From: Ptiloglossa arizonensis
Lineage: Eukaryota; Arthropoda; Insecta; Hymenoptera; Colletidae
Direction of reading: 5' to 3'
Assembly: GCF_051014685.1 (NCBI RefSeq)
Contig: NC_135058.1
Span: 15,502,811 to 15,566,810, forward strand
DNA length: 64,000 nucleotides
The notes under the pieces were generated by a model, which was given only the letters and a program-made list of their open reading frames with translations, did no database searches and was not told the origin of the DNA. The translations under genes were made by a program, and so were the position numbers. Numbering within the stretch: position 1 is the first letter of the stretch; each line of letters opens with the position of its first letter. Shown in pieces: positions 1 through 13,800 of this stretch.

Positions 1-1866
1 CTCGAGTAACCGTTGACTTGTATAGATGCGACAGCTGTTGAGGCAAATTAAAATTTGTTTATATTTTTCACTGTGTTTTCGCGAGAGTGGTATCGATCGA
101 TCGGTAAGGTTTTTCTGTGAAAGATAAGTCCAAACGCGACCTTGTTCGAACCGTTTTCGATTACACGCGTTCGAAAGTTTTTCAAAAACAATTCGTGTAA
201 CGTCTAAGGAAAAGTGGTTCGAATACGGTCGTATTGGGACTAATTTTCGTCGGGAGAATCTCATCGATCCATCGATGATACCCTCGCGAAGATGGAACGA
301 GAAATAGAAAACTAGTTACTGTTACATCGATACACGAGCAGTATCGCTTTGAAGTTCGACGACCGCGCGACTGTAATACGAGACTAGTTGTTGCTCTCGC
401 TCTTGGTGTATCTCGTTGAATTAGACAATGTCAACGGTTCCACGTAGATACATATTTGTTACGTAAGTAACATTTATAGTATATAAATGAAGACAGTAAT
501 CTTAATTTATAAGAACACCTCGTCGAGTAAACGCTCGTTTCGTGAACATTGTGCAGTAAAGTGAAACAACTGCAATCAGATTCGTCGCAGAACCAAAATC
601 CCATTGACTCGACCCGAAACTCACCAACGGTTGAGCGATCCTTCTAGACAGTAACGATCGATTAACGATTTCCTCTCGACCTGTTTCAGAGGGACCATCT
701 CGGAAGCCATGCCGGCTGACGAGTTCGTTGGTAATCGACACAGAGACAGACCGAGGCTGCAGCCGCCCTAACGAACCGCTATTCTCATTGACAAGGTCAT
801 CGAGGGAATCTGATCATCATGCCCGCGGAGACGACGTTTCCTGTACTTTCGTTTCGTCGCGACGAGTCGAGCCCACAGTTACGGGGATCGTGAATCGGGG
901 CACCGCGGCCGAGGTAATCACCACGATACGTCCGTACGGTTCTGGTACTCGTCGACGAATCGTTGGAAGACGAACCGCGGAAATAACTCTAAAAGGGCAC
1001 TCGGAAAAACTGGATTTAATCGACCCCCGCTCCAGCTCGATGGTATTTCCCATGGTGGCAGTATCTTTCGCTCGTCGAAGGCGTAAACCGACACTGAAGG
1101 ACCGAGGCGAGTCCAGTCCGCCGGTTTGAGGAAGCGGCTGAACCCTGGACCCAATTATCCGCGTACCGATGTCGCTTCCTGTGCGTTCCACCTGATGTCG
1201 GACAACGTCGCCGTGTTTTTGTGAGCCGTGGAAGAAACGGTGGACGGGAAGGGCGACGGAAATCGCGGACGTGTTAATAAGACAGCTGGAATGTCGAGGA
1301 AGTAATGCCGAAAGGATGAGAGACGAATGCCTGGTCGCGGGACTAGGACAATCGGGCCGGAGCACCGATGATACTTGTTGCTCGTACGGAACCGGGCAGA
1401 GGGTTCCGTTCACGTGATACTACGCGCGTTTCGTACAAGTTCCGCCCGCGAAAGGACCGATCCGTGATTCCGAATACGACAGAAGTGGCAAACGTGATCA
1501 TGTTCGCGAGTACGCTTTCTATTCGCGTCCTGAATCGCGTCGAATCGTTCTCGAGGAGCGTCCACGAGGGCTGAGCGGAACGGTAGCTATGTAGGCTGCC
1601 TTGGTGAATGCCGTCGCCATGGTGGAGCTGGTGTGCAGCAACTCCTTGAGCCCAGGAACGTAATCCTCCGTAGCCGGACCGGGGCCGAACCGGGAATCAG
1701 AGCGGGCGCGTTGCCGGTCGTATTCGAGAGGGAAGGACGGGTATTTCTCGGTAAATTCGACCAACGATTTACGATTTGAAACCACGAGGAGAGGATCGTT
1801 GGACGCGTGGCGCCATGTAGAGGAAGAGGGCGCAGTCTTCCTCCCGGCGATCCAGCGTCTCGAGTA
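1..1866. other. Upstream region and probable 5' UTR of the TMEM221-like gene
   Basis: No convincing coding exon is seen. Composition becomes more GC- and CpG-rich from about 700 to 1866, which fits a 5' UTR or promoter-proximal region of the plus-strand gene starting at 1867. The open frames here (for example 728-1129 and 817-1413) lack recognisable domains and lie across each other on both strands, so I treat them as chance. A dispersed repeat copy lies at 79-161. Confidence 0.4.
79..161 (+). repeat. Dispersed repeat, copy 1
   Basis: This segment starts with TTCGCGAGAG, then a GATCGG..AGGTTT block, then AGTCCAAAC and TTGTTCGAAC. The same ordered blocks recur at 10379-10467 and, truncated by the window edge, at 63961-64000. 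Similarity is interrupted but collinear. No terminal inverted repeat was found, so the class is unknown. Confidence 0.6.
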
Positions 1867-4800
1867 ATGCTGAAGCACATCCTGACGGGGCAACCGTCGT
1901 CAGCGGGCTCCAGGCATCACCACAATGACTATCAGGCGAGCTCGGGCTCGTTGCACGGCGGCCACCATCATCACCATCATCACACCGGCCATCATCAGGA
2001 CCAGCAGCACCAACACTACAACCAAAGCGGTACGGTACGCGTCTCGGGTGGTAACGGTGGACGCGGGGTCGACGTATACGACACGGTGGTTCATCCGTCG
2101 CAGCAGAGATCGGTGAACAGCCATCAGGCAGCCACCACTCCGTCCTCGACCCACAGACATCCCTTGAATCACTCGCAGCTCAGCGTGAACAATCTCTCCC
2201 AGCGATTGAACCACTCCCACGCCCTGAATCTCTCCACTCTCTCCACGTCCAAGCATTCGGTGAACAGTGTCAGTCCAGTCGCCGGTGGGAACAATAACAA
2301 TAACAATAACAATAACAATAACAACGTGTCGATCGCGTTGGGGCACACGGCGGTGTCCCAGGTACCGTTGCATCAGGACAGCAGACCGAAAGCGAACGGT
2401 GGCTTCGATATATCCAGACTGTCCAGGCTACCGAGTCAAACGACACCCTCGCCAGCACCTGCCCTTCAAACCGCGGTTGCGGGTGGACAATTAACCGGCG
2501 GTGCTGGTTCCACGGCGTTCCCCTTGAACGCCTCCTGGTCCTCGTCGCTATCGAGGAACCACAAGGACCACGAGGCCGGTGCCAAGGAGACCCTCACCAG
2601 CCTCGGTCTGTTGTGTCTGGTGTCCCTGTTACTGGCGCTACTCTCGTTGATCTTTCTGCTGAAGATCTCGCCGTTAACAGTCACGCCGAGTAGTCTGATC
2701 AGCCCGGAGGAGTACACGATAGTCTACGAGGTGACTCTGGCGCTGTGCGCCCTCGCTCTGTCGCTGAACCTGTGCTGCCTCCTCGTCTGCGCCATACAGT
2801 TCCTCTTCACCGTCAAGCTGGTCAAGACCTCGTATCAGGGACACTGGTGAGTGCTTTCCTTCTTTCCTTTTTTTTTTGCAACGTACTCGTAATCGAACTC
2901 GTTTACCCAAGAGTCCGAATGATTAACGGAAACGGGACAGTTAATCCAACGGAGGTAAAATAACGCTTATTATTTGAATTTAATTTAAATTTTAATCACT
3001 TTTGGTAATTAGTCGATCGAACTCTATAGCTGTGTCCCTAAGGATACGGAGCTTTCTTTCGAGAACGGAATAAACAAGAACAAAAATAAATCCAAATTGT
3101 ATCGTTTATACGACATTTAAGAAAAATACTATTTGAAAACATTTCGCGTCACAGAGACTACACTCTTTCACTGTACGAACTTACACAAGCGATACACTTT
3201 CCAATAGGACTTGCCCCCCATCGAGGCACGAAATTGGTCCAGATTCGACGCAAACGTATCAAAGACGAGTTTCTCGTCGAGCTCGAATTCGACTTAACGA
3301 GCTTCGTATTGATTATGTCATATCGGTATTCGGCGGGCGTCGGTGTAACGCTCGTTACCCCGTCCGAGGAAGCGAGGAAGCAAAATGGTGAGTCGCGTAC
3401 GACGATATCCCACGGGGACCGGTGGCTTCGGTCCCCCAGACGCGACTTTGACACGCTGGAATCCAGTTCAATTATTTTTCAGTTCTAATGGGACCGCCGG
3501 CAACTAAGATCCGTAATTAATTAACCGCAATAAGAAGGGGGCATACACACGCTGCCGGGGCCGAGCTCGAAACGACCGTCGCGCGATAATGTTCCTCGCG
3601 ACCTCTCGGCCGCGGCGCGTCGTTACGAAATCCTTTAACGCGGGCCGTTAACTTTTTTATCGAGGCAACCTTACCGGGATGCACTTGCGCGAGTCGCGCG
3701 GTGCAGGTGGATGCACTTGGTCGGTGCACGTTGAAACCCTCTCGAGTCGCGTTTAAAAGGAGACGCTCGAGAACTCCGAGCTTCTATACGTGTGTACACG
3801 CTTTTATACGTGTGCATACGTCTGTACGTGTGTCTGGTATACTGTACCGTGGTTGTAGCTGGCTTTTTGTTTTATTCGGGTATAATTTACGTTAGCTTTT
3901 GCCGCGTCTTGAGAGTTGGCGAATCGCCGTGTCGTTGCACGAAGCGCGCGAAATTGCGACATAGATGCAAACACGCGTGACGATTTGTGGGAGCGAACGT
4001 CGGGCTGATGTCCTCCCGCGAGTCACTCGAGCTGCACCCGAAGCTATTGTTTCGAATTTCGAATCGCTTCGGAACGTTTCCTCCGTGAATCGAACGATCC
4101 GGTTTGGAAGTGCACGGAGTAACGCGCGATCGAAACGAGAATAGGAATTTTCATTTCTCCGTGGAGGATTTTTTCCCCATGGGAGCGGCTGAATTTACGA
4201 AGAAACGTTACGGTGAATAGGACTAATGGAAAATTAATAACGCACCGGGGATAAGACTAATGGAAAATTAATAACTCGCGAGGGACAAGACGAATGGAAA
4301 ACTCTCAACGACCGGAAGTTTCCACGTGCTAAAATGTCCGAAGTAACCTTACGAGCTCGATAACCGCAATCATCTCCACCGGCCTTTGTGCGAAAGAGTA
4401 ATCATCGCACCGGTCGATGCTTAGATGACTAGGAAGTACCACGCGATCGGTGTTGCTACCCAGTGTGAAACCAGCCGGTATAAAAGATACAAGCCTCTAT
4501 TCGACAATTGGGCACAGTCACCCAATTTGATTTATAAAACCGCGGGGTGAGTGTCGGACGCTTCGCGGATCATCGCACCAGTGATCTAACAATGATTTAA
4601 TAATCTATTATTTTTCGACCTCCATTTACTCTTCGAGTATTCGTCGTAAACTATACTACATTCGACTGGTGATAACGTTTCTTAATTTTACTCGAAAGAA
4701 AGGGATCGAAACAACTGAAAAGATTTTTAATTAACCCTTTGAACTCGAGAGGAGACCCTCGGTCACCACTCAATTCAGTGTACTTCTTCCAATTCGGGAA

Positions 4801-7800
4801 AATTTTGCGACTTGAAATTCAAATTGGAAATTAGACATTACACTGTTTTAAGGTGTAAACATATGTATGTCAAGTATTGAAATAAAAATATTCCATTCCG
4901 TATTAATTTTTCGATTCAAAAGATTTCATCGAGGCGCCAGTTTCAGGTAGCGAAAACGCTTCGAGTGCAAAGGGTTAATATACAATGAATGTTGGCCAAC
5001 GGTGTATGTTATAGAAAGTGTAAAAAAAAAAGAAAATTTGTTACACGAAAGAAACGAATCCTCCGATGCAATTTTATTTACCTCTCATTTCGAGCCATAG
5101 AAACTCCCCGACCTTGCCAGTACCACGAATCTTGTACCACGAATTTTGGCCCACGGTGTACGCATACAGAAACTGTGAAAGAAAAAAAGAATTTTTCATT
5201 TTCTCACAAGAAAGGAACGAATACCTCCTTAACCGCACCTGTGGGTAGTCGGTTGCGGTTGGGTGGGGAAAACGCGTAAGGTGGCAGGCGACGTTTTCCA
5301 GGTAGCCAGAAAAGAAAGGTAGACGATGCGCGCGGGCCTGCGCTCGAAGACCGATTACCATTAATTTATATAATCTCGCATCGTTGCCGACGTCCTCAAT
5401 CAAGATTATCCTTGCGCCTGGAATGAGAGTTCCCAGTCATCCATGCGTGCCCTATCCGCGCGCTGAAACGCCGGGTGTCTCGTATCCCGGCGCGATATAT
5501 CAGCGGAACGTAGCTGTCTAGTGTTTCTTCTCACGCCGCGAGAAGAAGAAACGCAAAAATGCACGTCCTGTACCCAGTACACCGATCGCTCCGCCCCGTG
5601 CGTGTGACCCGTTTTTGCGCACGTGCACGCGTAAACGCGACACGAGAAGTACGCGTACTCGCGACGCGCCCTACACCCGAAATAATAAGGGCCGTACGCG
5701 TCGCGACTTATCGTACGACAACCCTACGCGCGTCACGATTATCCTTCGAGCGATCGTCTCGGTGTACGAATCGTAACGTACTCTTGCGAGACTCGTTACG
5801 GAGACTTTTCTCGAACGAGGTCCCACGTGTGACTCTGGACCAGAATCGAACGGTAATCGACCACAGTCTGTCGATTATTCTAATCGATTACCGAAGGAAA
5901 TCATGATGGTCGTAATCGTGCAATCGTGCAATCGTGTAACCCTTCGCAGAGATTAATCTGGTAATCGCGTACAATATTTGTAATCTGTAATCGTACATTC
6001 GAGCGACGCTCGTATTAACGTTCAATCATAACGAACCGTGTAATTACCATTAATGATTATTAAATTAATCACGATTATTCGAACAATTATTTCCATTGCC
6101 TTAATTAATCGTTAATAAGCGATTACTGGTTATTCAATGGGCAGTAGTCATGATTATTAATGTCACTTTACATTAATCACAATCGTCGTTCATTAATCGG
6201 ATCGTGTTTCTCCCAGCTCTGGTCCTGGATCGATGGATCGGGTCCAAGTATCGTTATCGAACCGGTATAACAAATTTTAAACGCATTTTTCTCAGAACTA
6301 TGATTTCGAAATGGTTTCCGTGTTATCCAAAGACCTACTCGTTCGATCGATTTCAAAGTTTGCGCGTATCTTAAGTGCGTGTGTCGTTATCGTACGTCGT
6401 AGAGTTAAGTAAACATTCCTTATCGGTCAATTATTCGTGACCCCTCGAGTCGTAAGTAATTGTGCTCGTTTACGCCAAGTGTTTGATGCGCGTAAGTGCA
6501 CTGGACAGCCGAAGGAAATGCCTATGGATGGAATTTAGATTTAGCGATCGGAATCTTCGAGCATGATCATATTCCTGTTGGCGTGGATGTGTTCTCTCAT
6601 CATGAAAATGCAATTTATTGGAAAAAGATTTCTCACACGTCGAGAACATTACTCACAGGCATTTTTTATACCTAACTTGGTTCGTGAGTATCGACCACTC
6701 GGTGCGAATAATTTTTAATGATATTTTTAACGACCCCTGAACGCATCTCTCAAAATGTTCAGATGCAATCTCTTCTCGCACGTATTATATTATAAAAAGA
6801 GCTGATTTAAAGTTGGGTTTGTTTGCTTGTGTCTTATAATAGTCGTGTAAATCTACACGAGTACTATCTAACAAACAGTAAATTTACAAATCTAACGTTT
6901 ACCAAATTGAGTAAAATTATATCGTACGAAGAAGAACAAAATTATGCTAGAGCTGTACAATTCTTTAAAACTTTCTTATTTCTATTTTATGCACAAACTT
7001 GATATTCTTTGGCGTAAACGTTGGTGCAGATGCGGTTGAAATAAACGCTCGATGTGCATTATTTCAGCCGATGTATAAAACAATACTTACGTTCGGTGTA
7101 AAGTAGGTCATTACATCCAATAATTACTACGAATGGAATCGCGTGCGTTGCGTTATGCAGATCAGGGCCGAATGCAGAAATCTTGATAAACGCGCTATTT
7201 GAGTTTTCCGTGGAAATTTAATTTTTATTCTTTCTCATTTTCTTTGTCATGGAAAAGTAATGACATTTCCAGTCCTTTACGACCGACCCATATTCGTGAA
7301 AAAATATTATTTTTACGGTAGTAATAAATGCATTTGCAAATACATTTGCTCGTCGAACTGAAGAAATTTTTTAAAAACTTCTACAAAAGAGTCGTGTCGT
7401 AACGCCAAGGTGCTGGAAATAGAATAAAAGATTCGAAGTTATTTTAAACTGCGATAAATATTGTAAGATAAAATAAGACGGATCGGTACCTCCACTTTCG
7501 TATACTTATTTCGTGGGAGAATCTTAAAAGTAGAGAATAAAACGTTCCGCCAACAATAAAGGATCACCGATCGAACAAGAGAAGTTACTAAATTTGATTT
7601 ATTTATATTTCGTTTAATTACGATGGCCAAAAGCTCGCGGCTATAAGTTGTGTATGCAGTTACAGTAATAATCGAACAATGTCAGCGTAAGATTTCCCAC
7701 GAGGAGATTCTCGTGCAATGTTTTCAGAACAAATAACAGAGAGAAGAAGAAGAAGAAAGTAACGAGGCGGTGGACGAACGAAATTAGCTTTTGATCTTCA

Positions 7801-10800
7801 AACCGCGGTCGCGTCGAGCACTGCGATTCGAGATAATAAAATTAGCATAGAATAAGATTTCGGAGCAGCGAAACATCTCCGCTCGGATATGCATTAATTA
7901 AAATTCAGTTTCATCGAAAGAAATCTCGAATAATATGCAACTCTGCTCGGGAACAATGTCGTTTACAGCGATACACGTGTGAATTTTGCGCAAGCATGGG
8001 AATACTTTGTTTCGTTTGAAATTGTTTATAAAATCAAACACATAAATCTAGATACATCCGTTTAATATGACGTAAAAAACCAAAGTGAGAAAGAACGCCG
8101 AGTGTTTATGTTTACTTAAAATCTAAATCATAGGTATCTACTGTAATTTTTCCTTTAAAACACTCTTGCTTAAAACTGCACTCGGTAAAACTTGTTTCTT
8201 TTATTATTATTCTCTCTTTATCAGAATACTCTTAAATCATTTACGATATTGTAATTTATTGGGTGGATGTGGACTTTTGGAATCGACTGTATCGCTTTCT
8301 TATACACTCACTTTTATCCGAAGAAAGAACATTCAACCGGCGCTAAAGCGGATTTTGGTTTCTAGTTATCGCTGGGGTAGCCGATAGTCCTCCTTTATCT
8401 CCTTTTTTGCATCGGGGGTTACAGTTTCCATTGCCCCAGTACACGATTTTCATTTTCAGCGTCTATCTAGAGAATTTATCGGCCACAAGGGAAAATGTGG
8501 CGCGCGGTAACGTCAAAGATTTTTCGAATGGGCGCTCTTTCAAATCTTGTTTCTTCGGTCATTCGTGAGTAATTCGAAAAATTTAGAGTGTCGTATTCCC
8601 TCTTCCAAAGAACTACGAACTACACCCCGTAACTACTTCTATTTTATTTATTTGTTCAAATTATGAACAGGATTAACCTTCTAGTACGCTAAAGTAATAT
8701 ATACATACGTGTATGTATAAAATTTATTACAATTTTATCCTTCTTAAGGATTAGAATATTTACGAGGTTCGTTTAACGCATAAAAACAACTTCTAGATAT
8801 AATAGTAATTCTCCTCAGAGATGAGACATTTCTTTATTTGTTTTATACTTAAAAATTTGATAACAACTCGCCAATCTTCTTCCACTGTACATTTTCACAA
8901 AAAAAATAGATACAGTAGTGAATCGAATGTAGCAAAATGTTTCCATTTCGTTGATTAAAAGAATTTCTTTTAAAATAATTTTATAACATATTATTATAAC
9001 ATCTGAACGACACTCTAGAAGTTTTGACAAAGGTAGTACAATGCCTTTGTTGTGAAGGTACTTGTACCCTTTTGTGCATTATCGAACGCTGACTCTTCAA
9101 AAAGCGGTTAGTCGGTTGCTTGTCTCAAAATGTTTCCTTTAGTTAGGCCACCAATTCACTCGAAAGCGGGCTTGATAACGATTCTTATCTCCAACCGAGG
9201 TGTCAAAATAAATAGTACGAGAGATGATTCCGATTACACGAATTGCATTATATTTCTGTTATCAAATTGAACCGATTCAATTTTGTGAATTATCTATGTG
9301 TTAATTTTTGTACAATTCTTCTTCAGATTAACAATAATATATTGGGTGTGTTCGTAAAGTCATTTCGTTTTCCAAAATGGAGAATATACAATTGAATAAA
9401 CTGTATATACACTCTAAAAAAATCGTGTTTCATTGTCACCGAAAAAACGAAATGACTTTCCGAACTAATAATAATATTTCCTCGTACCGATTATTTTCCA
9501 TTCCCACAGATATCGATTCTAATCCCCTTTTATGAATGATCTATCAACGAAAGCAACGTGAAACTTTCCCGAAAAGGTTAAGAACGGTTCTCCGTTCGAT
9601 AATGGTCGAACAACAATCGAAATCGATGTCCACCCGATCCTTTCGGTATCCCTCTTTCGGGTCACCTGTTAAACCCCGTTGCAGAGACTGTTGTAAATTT
9701 CCAAGGACCTGCTGGAGAGCGGTTAACCGACTAAAGAGAATTTATGTCGGAGCCGCTTCTTCAATTAACTCGCATCTGCCGCGCGTAGAACGCTGCGACG
9801 GGGGCCGTTAGAAAATGGCAAAACGGTACCGTTGCGGCAACGATTCCGCCCTTTTTCTCCCCCCCTCTCTCGTTCCAACAATAGGTCGACTCGACTGATA
9901 ACCACGGTTATCGATCGAACCGCGACACCTATTTTTAACCCGTGTTATCACGGCGCCAACGTTCACCGGCTTGCTTAGAGAACGCTCGCGCGCGCATACC
10001 TGGCCGGAAGAGATACAGAGCGACGATTAAAAATTGCAACCTCGCGTTCGTTGTCACGATTCCACTGCCACCGTTCGTTGACTTCGCTCGAGGCTCTCCA
10101 GACAATTCCAAGATCCCGCTGCGGATCCTTGAATGAGAAAATCTTTTGTCCAACCTGGAAGTCGATCGTACGAAAGTGGTACAGTAATCCTCGGTTACAA
10201 GGCGGGATTGTGTCCTCGGATTCGTGCCACGGAGTCGTCCCCACTATTGTTTATGTTACTGGAGCGCGAGAGGCTCGGATACCGGAACGAACGCCAAGCG
10301 TGCCAACAATAATCGAGAACGCTGCACCGAGCATCGTCTTCCAAGGAAACTTGACTTTTTTCTATTCGTCGTTACGTCTTCGCGAGAGCGTTACCGATAG
10401 ATCGGCGAGGTTTCCACGAGAAGAATGAGTCCAAACACGGGGTTGTTCGGACTATTTTTAATTAACGATTTCTCCAATTCGAACGATTTGGATCCCGAGA
10501 TGCTGATCTATCGTAGCGATAGATATTTGTTCGGATTGTATTGCTTAGAAATACAATAGAATTCTACTTAACCTCAAGAGTAGGTCTCTGTCTATAAATG
10601 TAAACGATAATACAGGGTCCAGCACTTAAAATTAGTACGCTAGAAAATAAGATAACATTGAGAAACGTGTCGGTAGATTTTTTACCGGGAAATTGCTTTG
10701 TTAAAAGAAATGCGACCGGTCGAAGCGGGACTTGGAAGTTTAAAATTTGTTAAAATTTCCTAAACTTTCCTTCGTACGCGATAATAGAACTCTTTGCTGT

Positions 10801-13800
10801 TACGGGCGCTCGAAATTCGTCCGCAAAGAGCTCGCGGGCAAAACAGCGCTACGAGATGCAACGGGGTGGGGAGCAATCTCAGGAGTGGGGCACCTGAGCC
10901 ACACTATGGGAAGTGAAAGGAGATGAGACTCCGGGCTGATCACACCCGCCGGTTTACGCATACGCGTTTGAAACCTCACTCTCGCTTGCTTACGTTGTAC
11001 CAGCGCCTACGGCGTACACTTACTTACTGAAGCCCGCTTCCCGCGCGAGTGCTCCCACTCCCGCAGTTACCCCCACTCCGACAACTCGCAAAGCCTAGCA
11101 GCTGCCCCATAGGGCAACGAGTCGTACGCGCTCGCGATAGGTCCTCCAACGAAATCTGGATTGTTGCTATTTGCAAAGTGATCTCTTCTGGCGAATATTT
11201 ACTCAATTTCAACGGTTCTCGTAATACAATATTCGAAGTTAACAAGTGAATGTGCACGTGTGCGTCAGTGTGATCGAAGAAGTTTCCCCGAAAAGGAAAT
11301 ATCCCGAACGGACAAGCACTTGCGCGGATCACGGCTTCGAGAACTCTGTTCGGTGAATTCGCACCGAGAGCACAGAAAGAGATCTCTTATCACGGACCAT
11401 TTAAGTAATGAGCCGGCACTTAGCAGTGCCGCTTGTCTTTCGTTCTCCGGCTCTCTGCAGATCGCCGTCATCGTCGTCGTCGTCGTCGTCGTCATCGTCT
11501 CGTGGCTCGCTTTTTTCCCTTCTTCGAAGGGAAACGTACCGCTGCCCGAGACGAATGAACGCCGAAGCAGCCTTCGTGTGACAATGAACCGACGGGGATA
11601 GAACACGGAGGCTGGAATCTGTCATTAAAAGCTCGTGCTTTCGGAAAGCACGTCTACGCACCCGAGGGGCTCCTTTTCTCGTAACAATGCCACTTTGCAG
11701 ACTGACGGTTACCTTTGGCCGGACAATCTCGACTCGGAAACTGTTGTCTTTGAGACTGGTGAAAGCTCGATGATGTACCGGGTGATTTGTAAATACGGTC
11801 AGTGATTCCGGCGGGGTTCACCTGCTCGTTGAGCGTGCATTTACAGAGATTGAATTTACAGAGGCGATAAAATTTCGTGTTCCGATCGCTGGTTCGGAAG
11901 CTTGCGTTTCATAGATCCCCCGGACACGTTAAAGCCCGGTCGCGACCCGCCAAATTTATTCCATTTCCCCTGTTCGGGAGAAAAAAAGATTCCAGACGCC
12001 AGTTTCGAAGGCGTGGAATGCCAAGTGGTTGGTTACACTCTCTCGTGGAACAGAGCCGGACCAGGGAGAGCGAGAGAGGGATGATAGTCGGAACGATCAC
12101 GCGTGTGCTGCTGGCCGCGCGGCGCTCTGACGCACGAAACCGCCCGAGAACAGAAACCAGACACGCGTGTAACGTTAAACCCCGGGCCCCATCGATGAAA
12201 AACGAACGACGCGACCGGACACGATGGACTTTTTAATGACAGATAAAATCTCCGAGTTACGGATCATTCGGATCCCGTCGCGCCTTAGCCCCGTGTCCCG
12301 TACCTTCGATCACTGGCTCAGTGTGAAATTCGGAGATCAGATAACCTTGCACGCGTAAATTTTGTAACGTCCTGTAATAATGACTCAATCCTTCTACACG
12401 CACTCTCTCTCTCTCGCTCTTATCTTTCTCAGGGGTAAGGTACGGTGTTTACGATATCGTTCTTTGAGAACGACGGTTAAATTCTGTAGCTTACAGTAAT
12501 TTTCAGTACGGTAGATTTCCGCAACATTTCAGGAATATATCTTCACGTGCGTCGGGTAAGATGAGAGATGAACCACGTTTTTAAAAACGCACCGAAAACG
12601 AACGTTTAGGTGTACCAAGTGCGGAATTCAATCCTTTGGACTCGAGAGGAGAACCTCGATCGTCAACCTAATTCAGTGTACTGTTTTCGTTATTATCGTG
12701 CGTTGAACTCACCTGTGCAATTACGTTCGAATCTTACAAAACACTCTCCACAATACGAAAGACACAAGACCTTCAAAAACATAAACGACCGTAAAATACG
12801 TAACAGGAAAAATATTGTAAAAGAAACTGTTCGAGTACTCGAGGAATTTGAACAACCGCTGCGTATTTTCAATTGACAAGGCCGGTAATATTACGTGTGT
12901 TTAAAAATCACACGATCAAATGAAACACCTAAAACGATGCCTCGTGCTCGGAAAGTTTTTTACTCAACGTTCTCTAGTTACTTTTCTCTTTTTTTCTTGA
13001 CCAAAAACCACCCGTTACGAGACCCCCTGTCCGGAACAATTACGAAAGGTTACAAAATACAAGAATGGTATGCACGGCACGAGGAAAATACACGTTGCAT
13101 AAAACTGGCCAGCTTTCGATCGTGAATCTGATTACAAGAATTAATTGCAAACGCGTTCGGAGTTGGAGAAACGGGCGGCAAAAGCTACCGAGTTTACGGA
13201 AACGTGATTCCCGACGCTGTTGTACACGCGATTAAGTCAATAAAATGTCGGCTTTACGAGCGGTCCATATTTCGCGTTCGAACCGATGTCACCGGGTTTA
13301 CGTGCCCGAATCCCGTCGGGGTCAAGAATTAACCGACGATCGGATGAAACGCCGAATATACAGGTTGGAGTCGGTAATAAGCGTTTTCGTTTCTCTCGAG
13401 TCTTGTATCTTTCGAGTTGACATTGAATTTTTCAAACATTGCCCATTGCAATTTTTTTTTTAATCGTAACTGCGCCGTGGTTCTTCGACGTTTCGTAAAA
13501 TTGAATTTTATCTCGGACGATTCGTAAAATTGAATTTTATCTTCGCAGAATCTTGAATTTCGAAGACGTTCGAGGATTCGGGTGTTCCGATGTTCTCGGA
13601 AAAATCGGTAATGAAAAATCGACGGTTTCTTGGAACGTCCAACGTGTCCGTGGAAGGTTGTTATTTCCAATGACGATTGTTACATCGACTCAGCCTGCAT
13701 TCGGTGCGGTACAAGCGTCGGGAAACGGTCACGGTATCGAAAACTCGTAAAACGCACAATGGCTCGAACACACCGGCCCTAGGCAAGGAACAGGTGCGAC

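Noticed and set aside
1807..1866. 20-codon N-terminal extension of the TMEM221-like protein
   Set aside because: The first codon is GTG; the first in-frame ATG is 1867, followed by MLKHILTG.
1900..2373. Antisense frame rich in Val, Ile and Met opposite exon 1
   Set aside because: It is the reverse complement of the His/Asn codon repeats of the real exon.
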